The position numbers were made by a program, and so were the translations under genes. A DNA stretch of 7,297 bases, taken from positions 4,672 to 11,968 of the forward strand of contig MGUL01000018.1 of NCBI GenBank assembly GCA_001800005.1. The letters are read 5' to 3'. Shown in pieces: positions 1 to 5,597 of the stretch. The notes under the pieces were generated by a model. That model saw only the letters and a program-made list of their open reading frames with translations, did no database searches and was not told the DNA's origin. Positions within the stretch are counted from its first letter, which is position 1, and the number at the start of each line of letters is the position of its first letter. The stretch comes from Elusimicrobia bacterium RBG_16_66_12. Lineage in GTDB: Bacteria > Elusimicrobiota > Elusimicrobia > UBA1565 > UBA9628.

Positions 1-579
1 GTCGTCCGACTTCCCCGCCTCTTCGTATAGAAGCCCCGCGAGATAATGGGCGAAGGCGTCGTCCATGTAGGCGACAGGGCTTCCCTCGATGGCGCGCGTC
101 CGCTCGTCCAGGAACGCCTCGACGCGCCGGACTTCCACCAAGGACTCGTCTAGCTCGCCTTGCTGGGCATAATTGAGGGCGTGGAAGATATGCGACAACG
201 CCCGGTCCAAAGGATCTCCTCGATATTCCTCAACGTTCTCGTTGGCGAGCAGGGCCCCGGCTGCGCGCGACACCTTGCGGGTGTAGAATCCCTCCATCTT
301 CTCCTCAGCCCTGGAGAAATGTTCGTTGCTCTCTCCGGGACGTCCGGCCGCATGGAGGGCCATGGCCAGATCGAGCTCATAGAGGACGGCGTTGGCGGGG
401 CCGTATTCGTCCTTGGCAGCTCGCACCCTTTCAACGACCGCGGAATACTCGCCCGCACCCATAAGCTCCGCGATGCTTTTCTTGCGCTCCTTGGAAGGCC
501 CGGCGCAGGCCGCCATCAATAGGATGAAGCACGCCGCGCCGACTGCCCCCTCAGGCCCCTGGCGAGACGTGTCACGCAC
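1..579 (-). CDS. COG3014-like TPR lipoprotein, C-terminus beyond window
   Basis: The frame is open to the left edge and gives 193 residues. The N-terminus has a short hydrophobic stretch (CFILLMAAC) ending in a lipobox-like MAAC, so Cys25 would be lipidated and the protein anchored in a membrane. The mature part is helical with TPR-like helix pairs at about residues 62-98 (AVLYELDLAMALHAAGR), 122-160 (ALSHIFHALNYAQQGELDES) and 170-193 (YMDDAFAHYLAGLLYEEAG). The stretches 'NAVLYELDLAMALHAAGR', 'LLANENVEEYRGDPLDRAL' and 'YMDDAFAHYLAGLLYEEAGK' match my memory of the uncharacterised COG3014 family. In some proteobacteria that family sits beside LpoB-type lipoprotein genes; I recall this and cannot check it here. 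The start is uncertain. GTG at 579 gives a compact signal peptide. TTG at 612 overlaps the upstream stop as TTGA. ATG at 516 would leave too short a signal. None has a good Shine-Dalgarno sequence. It is the third gene of the leftward operon. Confidence 0.8.
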   Translation of the reverse strand, partial: MRDTSRQGPEGAVGAACFILLMAACAGPSKERKKSIAELMGAGEYSAVVERVRAAKDEYGPANAVLYELDLAMALHAAGRPGESNEHFSRAEEKMEGFYTRKVSRAAGALLANENVEEYRGDPLDRALSHIFHALNYAQQGELDESLVEVRRVEAFLDERTRAIEGSPVAYMDDAFAHYLAGLLYEEAGKSDD

Positions 580-608
580 GGCCGAACGCCGCCCGCCGCT
601 GATTGGTA

Positions 609-1457
609 TCAACGACTCGCGCCCCCAGCGAGGCGCCACTCACCCTCGCTGACCCCCAGAGCCTCACGAGTTCTCTGAATCCAATAGATGGACTCTGGCT
701 TTGCGACGACGCTAAGTCTGACAAGCTCAGGGAGGGCTGAATCCTTCATGGGTGGGCCAATGCGTGTGATGGAATCGAGCGCGTCATAGTGCAGAGATTC
801 GTCGCCTTCCCGCAGGATCAGCAGAAGGGCCGGCCCCCCTTCCGGGCCGAAAGAACCAAGAAATCGGACGCCGTCGCGACGAAGATACTCGCGCGGCGCA
901 GACGGAGCCATGTCCCGCGTCGACACAACGGCCCTGGCCACGGCCTCCGCCGCGGGGGCGGCAACGAGCCCACTGATCCACAATTGATGGACGGCCCCCC
1001 ACTTCAGGAACAGGTCGTCACTTGAGAGCGCGCGGATGAATCCCGCGACGGCGTCACCCCGCGAAGCTGGCGGGAGGTCGCGCAGCGCTCCCTTGAAATG
1101 GACGACCTCACGGACGGAAGCATCTGCCCGGATGAGGAGGAACATCTTCGTGAAGTAGTTGAACGTCAACAGCATGAAGAAGATCGGGATTCCAACCAGG
1201 ACGAAGGCATTGCTCACAGCGGAGGCCTTCTCCCCCCTGGCGATTCCGCACGCGGAGACGGCGACCATCCCCACGACGAAAGGAACGGCCATGGCCCAAT
1301 TAATATCGTAGGCCTGCCAATAGTAGGCCGCGACGAAAGCGAGGACGAGAGTCCCGACCGCCGCAGCGGCACGAGCAAGACCGAACCACCCGCGCCGCCA
1401 CAGAAGCGCGGATGCAACCCAAGGCGTCAGCAAAACGATTCCCGCGGGGAGAGTCAT
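609..1457 (-). CDS. four-TM membrane protein with HEAT-like helical C-terminal domain, unknown function
   Basis: The protein is 282 residues and I do not recognise it as a named family. Four hydrophobic segments lie at about residues 4-20, 27-47, 53-71 and 82-107. A soluble helical region of about 170 residues follows. It reads like irregular HEAT-type repeats: 'DDLFLKWGAVHQLWISGL' (147-164), 'RRDGVRFLGSFGPEGGPALL' (193-212), 'SLHYDALDSITRIG' (221-234) and 'ALPELVRLSVV' (241-251). The frame stays open upstream to 1559, but the ATG at 1457 is chosen. It has AGGAG seven bases upstream, starts one base after the preceding stop (TGATATG), and puts the first TM helix at the N-terminus. The tight junction implies translational coupling to the pilin-like gene. 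Gene reality is well supported; function is unknown. A helical scaffold tethered to the membrane is an inference. Confidence 0.82.
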   Translation of the reverse strand: MTLPAGIVLLTPWVASALLWRRGWFGLARAAAAVGTLVLAFVAAYYWQAYDINWAMAVPFVVGMVAVSACGIARGEKASAVSNAFVLVGIPIFFMLLTFNYFTKMFLLIRADASVREVVHFKGALRDLPPASRGDAVAGFIRALSSDDLFLKWGAVHQLWISGLVAAPAAEAVARAVVSTRDMAPSAPREYLRRDGVRFLGSFGPEGGPALLLILREGDESLHYDALDSITRIGPPMKDSALPELVRLSVVAKPESIYWIQRTREALGVSEGEWRLAGGASR

Positions 1458-1458
1458 A

Positions 1459-2085
1459 TCAGAGCTCCTGCAGCGGGGTGCGCCGGAGCTTCGGCTCCAA
1501 ACCCGTGCATGAAAGGAAGACTCGCCCCCGATACGAGTCGTAGCCCCAGCTTCCGTCATCTGAAGGTGCTATCCCTCCACGCACGAGAGTGATTCGCGTC
1601 GTTGCGGGATGGAAATGCTCCCGCCCGCGCTCATCGACGGTCCAAATCTGCAGCTGCGGCAAAGGACCGAGTTCTCCCAGATCGGCGGGCGGGCGTCCAT
1701 GAACCCGCTCGTAGTCCTCGACTCTCTCTCGCGCGACGGCGAGTTCATTCATGCCGCAACGCCCGACACGCAGCATCCACAGACACTTGGGCACTATCAG
1801 GGCAGCCACAACGACGAGGACCGCACCGACTTTGGCCCCTCGGCGCTTGAACGCCGAGGCGACGACGCATACACAGAGAGCAGCAAGGGCAAACCTCCAC
1901 GCCCCGCCGGCCGTCTGAGGCCTCGTTGCGAAAACGATATAGAGACCGACCGGGCTAGCAGCGATAAGAACGTCGCTGATGTAGCAGCCGACTTTACGTA
2001 AGAGTGATTCGGGTCGATATTCCATGAGATGATCAACACCAACAGCTGCCGACTTCCTGAGCAATTCCCCGGTCCGGGCGCTCAC
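1459..2085 (-). CDS. three-TM membrane protein with pilin-like C-terminal domain
   Basis: The protein is 208 residues. Hydrophobic segments lie at about 33-52, 62-79 and 85-107. The third runs into an amphipathic helix and a tail that resemble a type IV pilin or pseudopilin. 'NELAVARERVEDYERVHGRP' followed by PADL (113-134) parallels the 'A...Y....G.YP..L' core of pseudopilins. The end, 'GSWGYDSYRGRVFLSCTG' (178-195), parallels their 'W.Y....G.V...C' ending. There is no prepilin peptidase site and the helix is preceded by two other TM segments, so it is unlikely to be an ordinary secreted pilin. The GTG at 2085 is preferred because TAGACT ends six bases upstream, fitting a leaderless start. 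An ATG at 2025 is the alternative and lacks a ribosome binding site. It is the first gene of the leftward operon. Codon use is mixed (TTA, CGT, AAA, TAT), unlike the ABC-F gene. Confidence 0.75.
   Translation of the reverse strand: MSARTGELLRKSAAVGVDHLMEYRPESLLRKVGCYISDVLIAASPVGLYIVFATRPQTAGGAWRFALAALCVCVVASAFKRRGAKVGAVLVVVAALIVPKCLWMLRVGRCGMNELAVARERVEDYERVHGRPPADLGELGPLPQLQIWTVDERGREHFHPATTRITLVRGGIAPSDDGSWGYDSYRGRVFLSCTGLEPKLRRTPLQEL
1465..1469 (-). promoter_or_regulatory. ribosome binding site deciding the start at 1457
   Basis: The minus strand reads AGGAG, seven bases before the ATG at 1457 and inside the last codons of the upstream gene. It is the best Shine-Dalgarno match in the left region and supports an internal, leadered start coupled to upstream translation. 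Confidence 0.75.
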
Positions 2086-2091
2086 ACTTCA

Positions 2092-2097
2092 AGTCTA
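2092..2097 (-). promoter_or_regulatory. -10-like TAGACT before the operon, leaderless arrangement
   Basis: The minus strand reads TAGACT, then six bases, then GTG at 2085. TAGACT keeps the T, A and final T of the -10 consensus (TANNNT). Transcription starting about seven bases downstream would begin at or next to the GTG. No convincing -35 is seen. The weight of this call comes from the same arrangement at three other genes in the window. Confidence 0.45.
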
Positions 2098-2119
2098 CAC
2101 ATCGAAATTGGAAATGAAC

Positions 2120-2139
2120 AGCCCTCCTTTCGGAGGGCT
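2120..2139 (-). terminator. hairpin with 8-bp perfect stem, GAAA loop on minus strand
   Basis: AGCCCTCC (2120-2127) pairs fully with GGAGGGCT (2132-2139) around a four-base loop that reads GAAA on the minus strand. T-tracts are weak on both sides: GTTCATTT follows on minus, CTTCTGT on plus. It lies about 40 bp downstream of the tRNA-like fragment on the minus strand and upstream of the operon's inferred start. It may therefore insulate the operon or be the old terminator of an RNA gene. No plus-strand gene ends here. Confidence 0.5.
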
Positions 2140-2154
2140 CTTCTGTCAACGTGA

Positions 2155-2168
2155 ACTATATATATAGT
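2155..2168. repeat. 14-bp perfect A/T-rich palindrome
   Basis: ACTATATATATAGT is self-complementary across all 14 bases and sits in an otherwise GC-rich intergenic region, between the hairpin at 2120 and the tRNA-like fragment. It could be a protein-binding site, an easily melted segment or chance. No nearby promoter spacing makes it a convincing -10. Confidence 0.6.
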
Positions 2169-2178
2169 GCGGATAGAT

Positions 2179-2206
2179 TGGCTGCGGGACTAGGAGTCGA
2201 ACCGCG
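2179..2206 (-). pseudogene. tRNA 3'-end-like fragment (CCA, acceptor strand, T-loop)
   Basis: On the minus strand the segment reads TTCGACT (T-loop pattern), CCTAG, TCCCGCA, G, CCA. This is the layout of a tRNA 3' end: T-stem 3' strand, seven-base acceptor strand, discriminator and encoded CCA. The T-stem 5' strand (CGCGG) pairs with CCTAG only at three of five positions, and the partner acceptor strand TGCGGGA is absent in the next 100 bases. A functional tRNA is therefore not supported. It fits a degraded tRNA or the short 3'-end copy that site-specific integration leaves behind. Neighbouring GGACGCGGG also recalls a tmRNA 3' end, but no tmRNA body can fit beside the ABC-F gene. Confidence 0.4.
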
Positions 2207-2228
2207 AACCCCGCGTCCTTGCCGGCCT

Positions 2229-2242
2229 GGGCCGAAAGGCCC
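2229..2242 (+). other. small GC hairpin with GAAA tetraloop upstream of the ABC-F gene
   Basis: GGGCC, GAAA, GGCCC forms a five-bp stem closed by a GNRA-type tetraloop, about 40 bp before the ABC-F start. If that gene is leaderless, the hairpin lies outside its mRNA. If transcription begins further upstream, it would be a structured leader. No reading-frame leader peptide or antibiotic-type attenuator is evident. Confidence 0.45.
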
Positions 2243-2266
2243 GCGCGGCGCGGCCCCCTCAGAAGG

Positions 2267-2272
2267 TAAAAT
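2267..2272 (+). promoter_or_regulatory. -10-like TAAAAT before the ABC-F gene
   Basis: TAAAAT matches the -10 consensus at five of six positions and ends eight bases before the ATG at 2281, placing the expected transcript start within a base or two of the ATG. AGAAGG at 2261-2266 is 14 bases from the ATG, too far for a normal Shine-Dalgarno interaction. No -35 is apparent in the GC-rich upstream stretch. Confidence 0.5.
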
Positions 2273-2280
2273 CCCCGCTT

Positions 2281-4047
2281 ATGATCTCCGTGCGCGGCAT
2301 CAAGAAGTCATTCGGGGAGCAGATCCTCTACGACGGCGCCGACCTCCAGCTCAACGCCGGGGACCGCTACGCCCTCGTGGGTCCCAACGGCGCGGGCAAG
2401 ACGACGCTGTTCAAGATGCTGCTGGGCGAGGAAGAGCTGGAGGGCGGCGCCATCGAGTGGAAGCGGGGGGCCAAGGCCGGCTACCTCCCGCAGGAGAACG
2501 CCCCCATCGGCCCGGACACCGTGCTTGAGACCGCGCTGGCGCACCGCACGGACCCGGACGGCCGCGAGACCGCGAAGGCCAAGAAGATCCTGATGGGCCT
2601 GGGCTTCAAGGTCGGCGACTTCGACCGCCACCTCTCGGAGCTCTCCGGCGGCTGGGCGATGCGCGCGGCCCTGGCCCGACTGCTGGTCGAGGAGCCCGAC
2701 CTCCTGCTGTTGGACGAGCCCACCAACCACCTCGACCTGGTGACCCTGCTCTGGTTCCAGGAGTACCTGAAGGCTTATCCCGGCGCGATCCTGATGATCT
2801 CGCACGACCGCGCGTTCATCGATGAGGTCTGCCAGGCGATCGTCGCCGTGGAAGACAAGCGCCTGAAGATCTACCGCACGAACTACGACGGCTTCCTGGC
2901 CGAGCGCGAAGCCGCCTACGAGCGCCTGCTGTCGGCCCACAAGCAGCAGCAGGACGAGATCGACGCGATGAAGGAGTTCATCATGCGCAACCGCGCGCGC
3001 GTCTCGACCGCCTCGCGCGTGCAGAGCGTGATGAAAAAGCTGGAGAAGATCGAGGAGATCGTCCTGCCGCCCTCGACGAAGGCCGTCCACATCTCCTTCC
3101 CCCAGCCCGGCCGGACCGGCACCACCGTCTTGAAGCTCAAGAACGTCTGCAAGTCCTACGGCCCGACGAAGGTCTACGAGGGCCTGGACTTCGAGCTGGA
3201 GCGCGGCTGGAAGATGGCCTTCGTCGGCCCCAACGGCGCCGGCAAGTCCACGTTGCTGAAGGTCCTGGGCGACATCATCCCCATCGACTCCGGTGAGCGC
3301 ATCCTGGGCCACAACGTGAAGGTCGGCTACTTCTCCCAGCATCGCGAGGGCCAATTGGAGCCCGAGAGGACGGTTCTTCAGGAAGCGATGAGCGTCGGCC
3401 GCCTCAACGGAGACCTCTTCACCCGCACCGTGCTCGGCACTTTCCTTTTCCCGGGCGACATGGTGCACAAGAAGGTGAAGGTCCTCTCCGGCGGAGAGAA
3501 GAGCCGCCTCCAGCTCGCGAAGCTCCTTTTGGATCCGCCGAACGTGCTGCTTTTGGACGAGCCCACGACCCACCTGGACCTGACCTCGGTCGAGGCGCTG
3601 GTCGGGGCTTTGAAGAAGTTCGAGGGCACGATCTGCGCCATCAGCCACGACGTCTATTTCCTGAACGCGGTGGCCGACCATGTGGTCCACGTCGTCCAGG
3701 GCAAGATCACGGTGTTTCCGGGCAACTTCGAGTACTTCCGCCACCGCCAGGCGCAGCTGGAGGCCGAGAAAGAGCCCGTCGAGCTGACCGACGAGGAGAA
3801 GGCCGCCGTCGAGGCCGAGAACCTCTACGAGGCCGGCAAGGAAGCCCGCCGCCGGGCCAAGGCGTTAGAGAAGGCCAAGACGGAGCTCGAGCGCCTGCAC
3901 GCCGAGCTGGAAAAACTGGCCCATGACATGTCGGACCCGAAGCTTTACGAGGACTTCGAACGGGTCACGCAGGTCGGCACGGACATGGAGCGCGTCCAAA
4001 CGGCGCTTCAGCTGAAGGAAGAAGAGGTCCTTCGCCTCAGCGCGTGA
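2281..4047 (+). CDS. ABC-F family ATPase (YheS/Uup-like ribosome-associated factor)
   Basis: The protein is 588 residues with two ABC ATPase domains and no membrane segment, which defines the ABC-F class of soluble factors acting on the ribosome. Domain 1 has Walker A GPNGAGKT (34-41), signature LSGG (121-124), Walker B LLLLDE with DEPTNHLD (141-152) and His175. The charged linker (about 195-280) contains 'NRARVSTASRVQSVMKKLEK', the P-site-reaching interdomain linker of the family. Domain 2 has Walker A GPNGAGKS (316-323), LSGGEKSRLQLAKLL (402-416), Walker B with DEPTTHLD (426-433) and His456. A charged coiled coil (about 500-588) resembles the Uup-type C-terminal domain. The distance from Walker A to LSGG in domain 1 is short, so an EttA-like arm is not obvious. 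A housekeeping translation role is more likely than drug resistance. Third positions are almost all G or C. Confidence 0.95.
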   Translation: MISVRGIKKSFGEQILYDGADLQLNAGDRYALVGPNGAGKTTLFKMLLGEEELEGGAIEWKRGAKAGYLPQENAPIGPDTVLETALAHRTDPDGRETAKAKKILMGLGFKVGDFDRHLSELSGGWAMRAALARLLVEEPDLLLLDEPTNHLDLVTLLWFQEYLKAYPGAILMISHDRAFIDEVCQAIVAVEDKRLKIYRTNYDGFLAEREAAYERLLSAHKQQQDEIDAMKEFIMRNRARVSTASRVQSVMKKLEKIEEIVLPPSTKAVHISFPQPGRTGTTVLKLKNVCKSYGPTKVYEGLDFELERGWKMAFVGPNGAGKSTLLKVLGDIIPIDSGERILGHNVKVGYFSQHREGQLEPERTVLQEAMSVGRLNGDLFTRTVLGTFLFPGDMVHKKVKVLSGGEKSRLQLAKLLLDPPNVLLLDEPTTHLDLTSVEALVGALKKFEGTICAISHDVYFLNAVADHVVHVVQGKITVFPGNFEYFRHRQAQLEAEKEPVELTDEEKAAVEAENLYEAGKEARRRAKALEKAKTELERLHAELEKLAHDMSDPKLYEDFERVTQVGTDMERVQTALQLKEEEVLRLSA

Positions 4048-4648
4048 GCGCGGCGTCCCGCTCGCGGCCGTACAGCGAGGCCAGCACCAGCGGCTGATCG
4101 AACCAGACCTTGAATCCGCCCAGAAGGCGAGGCGACACGTTCAGGGTCAGCGGCGGGGCGTCCAGGTCCTTGAGCTTCAGCGTCAGCACCGCGTCGCCCG
4201 TCGAGGCGGGCGTGATTTCGACCGACGACCCGCGGGCCTGCTGCAGCAGCATCCAGGGCCGCACCAGGCGGCGCACTGAGTCGGGAAGGCGGGCCGAGTC
4301 CGCCACGTCCAGGGCCAATTCCGGCACGGCGCAGTCGCCGAGGGAGCGGCAGACCGGGGCCTGCGGGGCCTTCATGCCGGGGAACTGGGACAGCCGGAGC
4401 TTCAGTTCCTCGGTGCCGCTCTTGTCGGCGACCGAGTCGCGCAGGTCCGAATCACGGACCTCGGCGAGGAAGGACTCTTCCCGTTTGGCGGCGTCGTCGA
4501 AGCGGGCTTTCAGGCTCGGATCGCGTTCGACGAAGCGGCGCAGGACGTCCTCGGCTTTTGGGCCTCGCGTGAGACGAATCGAGCGGGCGGGCGCGGCTTG
4601 CGCGCCAAGAGCGGCGAAGACAAGACCGACCAGGAGGGCGAGCTTCAT
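4037..4648 (-). CDS. secreted protein of unknown function
   Basis: The protein is 203 residues. A clear Sec signal peptide (MKLALLVGLVFAALGAQA) predicts cleavage after residue 18. The mature part starts with a charged helical region (about 28-90, with 'EDVLRRFVERDPSLKARFDD'). Two cysteines at 100 and 106 could form a disulfide. A segment of alternating hydrophobic residues follows (143-190), including 'GDAVLTLKLKDLDAPPLTLN', which looks like beta strands. I recognise no family. The ATG at 4648 is preferred because the signal peptide begins there and a TATAAT lies just upstream. The last 11 bp overlap the end of the ABC-F gene, tail to tail. It is transcribed alone, downstream of but separated from the amidase gene. 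Periplasmic or extracytoplasmic location is inferred. Confidence 0.85.
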   Translation of the reverse strand: MKLALLVGLVFAALGAQAAPARSIRLTRGPKAEDVLRRFVERDPSLKARFDDAAKREESFLAEVRDSDLRDSVADKSGTEELKLRLSQFPGMKAPQAPVCRSLGDCAVPELALDVADSARLPDSVRRLVRPWMLLQQARGSSVEITPASTGDAVLTLKLKDLDAPPLTLNVSPRLLGGFKVWFDQPLVLASLYGRERDAALTR

Positions 4649-4655
4649 GCCCGTT

Positions 4656-4683
4656 ATTATAACTCCGGAAGGGGCGCGTGCAA
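4656..4683 (-). promoter_or_regulatory. promoter TTGCAC-16-TATAAT, likely leaderless
   Basis: The minus strand reads TTGCAC (4683-4678), a 16-bp spacer and a perfect TATAAT (4661-4656). Only seven bases separate the -10 from the ATG at 4648, so transcription should start at or one base before the start codon. The single GGAG motif in the area would lie in the spacer, outside the transcript. Confidence 0.7.
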
Positions 4684-4717
4684 CGGGTCTTTCGGGCCCC
4701 CGCGTCTAGGCCCGGAC

Positions 4718-4733
4718 GCGCGCTTTCACGCGC
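4718..4733 (-). terminator. hairpin after the amidase gene
   Basis: GCGCG and CGCGC form a five-bp stem around a six-base loop (TGAAAG on minus), starting nine bases past the amidase stop. There is no T-tract. A second, imperfect GC hairpin lies at 4685-4699 and pairs better as plus-strand RNA. Either may stop amidase transcription before the next promoter at 4683; the evidence is structural only. Confidence 0.35.
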
Positions 4734-4741
4734 CTAGGGTA

Positions 4742-5443
4742 TCACAGGTTCGAGGCGTACTCCTCGATGGCCTTGGCCAGGCAGTCCACCAGCAGGTTCT
4801 GATACGCGGCGCCGGCCAGCTTCACGGCCTCTTCCGGATTGCTCAGGAAGCCCAGTTCCACCAGCACGCTCGGCTGAGCCGGGTTCTTGAGGACGTAGTA
4901 GTCGGATTTCGCGGACTCCACATCGACGCCGGCCGCGCGCAGGGACTTCGCCATGGAACGGGCGAGGAATTCGCTCTCCGAGGCCGCGATGCGCGGCGGC
5001 GCCGGCATGGGCGGGACGCTGGGGTGGCGCCGCGGGCGGGGGCGCCCGCGGCCGCGTTCGGGGCCGTAGCTGTAGACGGTCGCACCCGACGCTTTCGCGC
5101 TGCGCACCGCGTTGAGATGGATGGAAACGAAGACGGCCCCGTTGCCGTCCACGCTGTCGACCACGCGCTTGTCGAGGGGGACATAGCGGTCGTTGTCCCG
5201 GGTCAGCAGGACCGGCAGATCCTTGAGGCGGGCCTTCAGCTTCAGGGCGACGACCAGGGCGATGTCCTTCTCGCGCACTCCCTTGACCACCGCGCCCAGG
5301 TCCTCGCCGCCGTGGCCGGCGTCGATCACGACGGGCAAGGCAGGGCGTCCCGGCGCGTGGGGGACCGGCGCCGACGAATACATCGCCGGAGCGGGCGCCG
5401 CCAGGGCCGCGAAAACGGCGGCCGCCGCGAATGGGACGGTCAT
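4742..5443 (-). CDS. N-acetylmuramoyl-L-alanine amidase (Amidase_3 family)
   Basis: The enzyme cleaves the bond between N-acetylmuramic acid and L-alanine in peptidoglycan, outside the cytoplasmic membrane. The protein is 233 residues, essentially a signal peptide plus one catalytic domain. Family zinc-site motifs are all present: IDAGHGG (His44), REKD (Glu58), SIHLNA (His109) and VELGFLSN (catalytic Glu196). A hydrophobic signal segment covers residues 3-20; it lacks a lysine or arginine in front, which is unusual. A proline/arginine-rich stretch (127-152, e.g. GRGRPRPRRHPSVPPMPAPP) sits between the third ligand and the last motif, where some relatives carry a regulatory insertion. The ATG at 5443 is chosen because AGAGGAAG lies six bases upstream and the promoter excludes earlier starts. 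No AMIN, SPOR or LysM domain is seen, so targeting is unexplained. Confidence 0.95.
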   Translation of the reverse strand: MTVPFAAAAVFAALAAPAPAMYSSAPVPHAPGRPALPVVIDAGHGGEDLGAVVKGVREKDIALVVALKLKARLKDLPVLLTRDNDRYVPLDKRVVDSVDGNGAVFVSIHLNAVRSAKASGATVYSYGPERGRGRPRPRRHPSVPPMPAPPRIAASESEFLARSMAKSLRAAGVDVESAKSDYYVLKNPAQPSVLVELGFLSNPEEAVKLAGAAYQNLLVDCLAKAIEEYASNL

Positions 5444-5449
5444 CTTGAG

Positions 5450-5457
5450 CTTCCTCT
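5450..5457 (-). promoter_or_regulatory. ribosome binding site of the amidase gene
   Basis: AGAGGAAG on the minus strand ends six bases before the ATG at 5443. This fixes the start against an upstream in-frame ATG at 5485 and TTG at 5515, which lie within or upstream of the promoter. Confidence 0.8.
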
Positions 5458-5486
5458 CATAAACTGGTTCCAAACGTCTCAGCATA

Positions 5487-5515
5487 GATATAACGGCCCC
5501 ATCTTGATTTGTCAA
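5487..5515 (-). promoter_or_regulatory. sigma70-type promoter of the amidase gene
   Basis: The minus strand reads TTGACA (5515-5510, perfect -35), a 17-bp spacer and TATATC (5492-5487). Transcription would start near 5480, giving a leader of about 37 bases with a Shine-Dalgarno sequence. This is the only promoter in the window with a consensus -35 and a normal leader. Confidence 0.7.
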
Positions 5516-5518
5516 GAT
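5501..5518. promoter_or_regulatory. palindrome over the amidase -35, operator candidate
   Basis: ATCTTGA (5501-5507) and TCAAGAT (5512-5518) are perfect inverted repeats with a four-base spacer, and the -35 hexamer lies within the right part. A dimeric repressor bound here would block RNA polymerase. The repressor is unknown and no regulator gene is in the window. Confidence 0.45.
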
Positions 5519-5541
5519 GAGCGGACCTCCCGCCGTGAACT

Positions 5542-5573
5542 GAGAAGGCCGGCCCCGGAGGGCCGGCCTTCTC
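5542..5573 (-). terminator. 14-bp perfect-stem hairpin between two minus-strand genes
   Basis: GAGAAGGCCGGCCC (5542-5555) pairs perfectly with GGGCCGGCCTTCTC (5560-5573) around a four-base loop. It lies 24 bp past the stop of the glycine-zipper gene and upstream of the amidase promoter, so it is best read as that gene's terminator. No T-run follows on either strand, so it may act with Rho or as a 3' stabiliser. Confidence 0.7.
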
Positions 5574-5597
5574 GCGTGATATCGTGGCCTTCGTCCG

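Noticed and set aside
160..522. Plus-strand open frame of 120 codons at the left
   Set aside because: It is antisense to the lipoprotein frame, which has a lipobox, TPR-like helices and COG3014-like blocks and stays open to the window edge.
1444..1559. Longer N-terminus for the four-TM protein, starting at 1559
   Set aside because: The extension overlaps the pilin-like gene by 101 bp, is Arg/Ser-rich without structure, and ignores the AGGAG placed for the ATG at 1457.
2179..2260. Complete functional tRNA or tmRNA on the minus strand
   Set aside because: The acceptor partner TGCGGGA is missing, the T-stem has two mismatches and no anticodon arm can be drawn. A tmRNA body would have to lie inside the ABC-F gene.
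2308..3744. Long open frame of 478 codons on the minus strand
   Set aside because: It is fully antisense to the ABC-F gene, whose motifs are unmistakable. Its leucine-, valine- and alanine-rich, low-complexity translation is what G/C-ending codons give on the opposite strand.
2281..4047. ABC-F as an antibiotic resistance determinant
   Set aside because: No leader peptide or attenuator is visible upstream, and the overall pattern is YheS/Uup-like rather than the known ribosomal-protection subfamilies. Sequence alone gives no support for resistance.
5444..5515. Longer N-terminus for the amidase, from TTG at 5515 or ATG at 5485
   Set aside because: The TTG is part of the -35 hexamer and the ATG lies upstream of the expected transcript start, so neither could be translated from this promoter.
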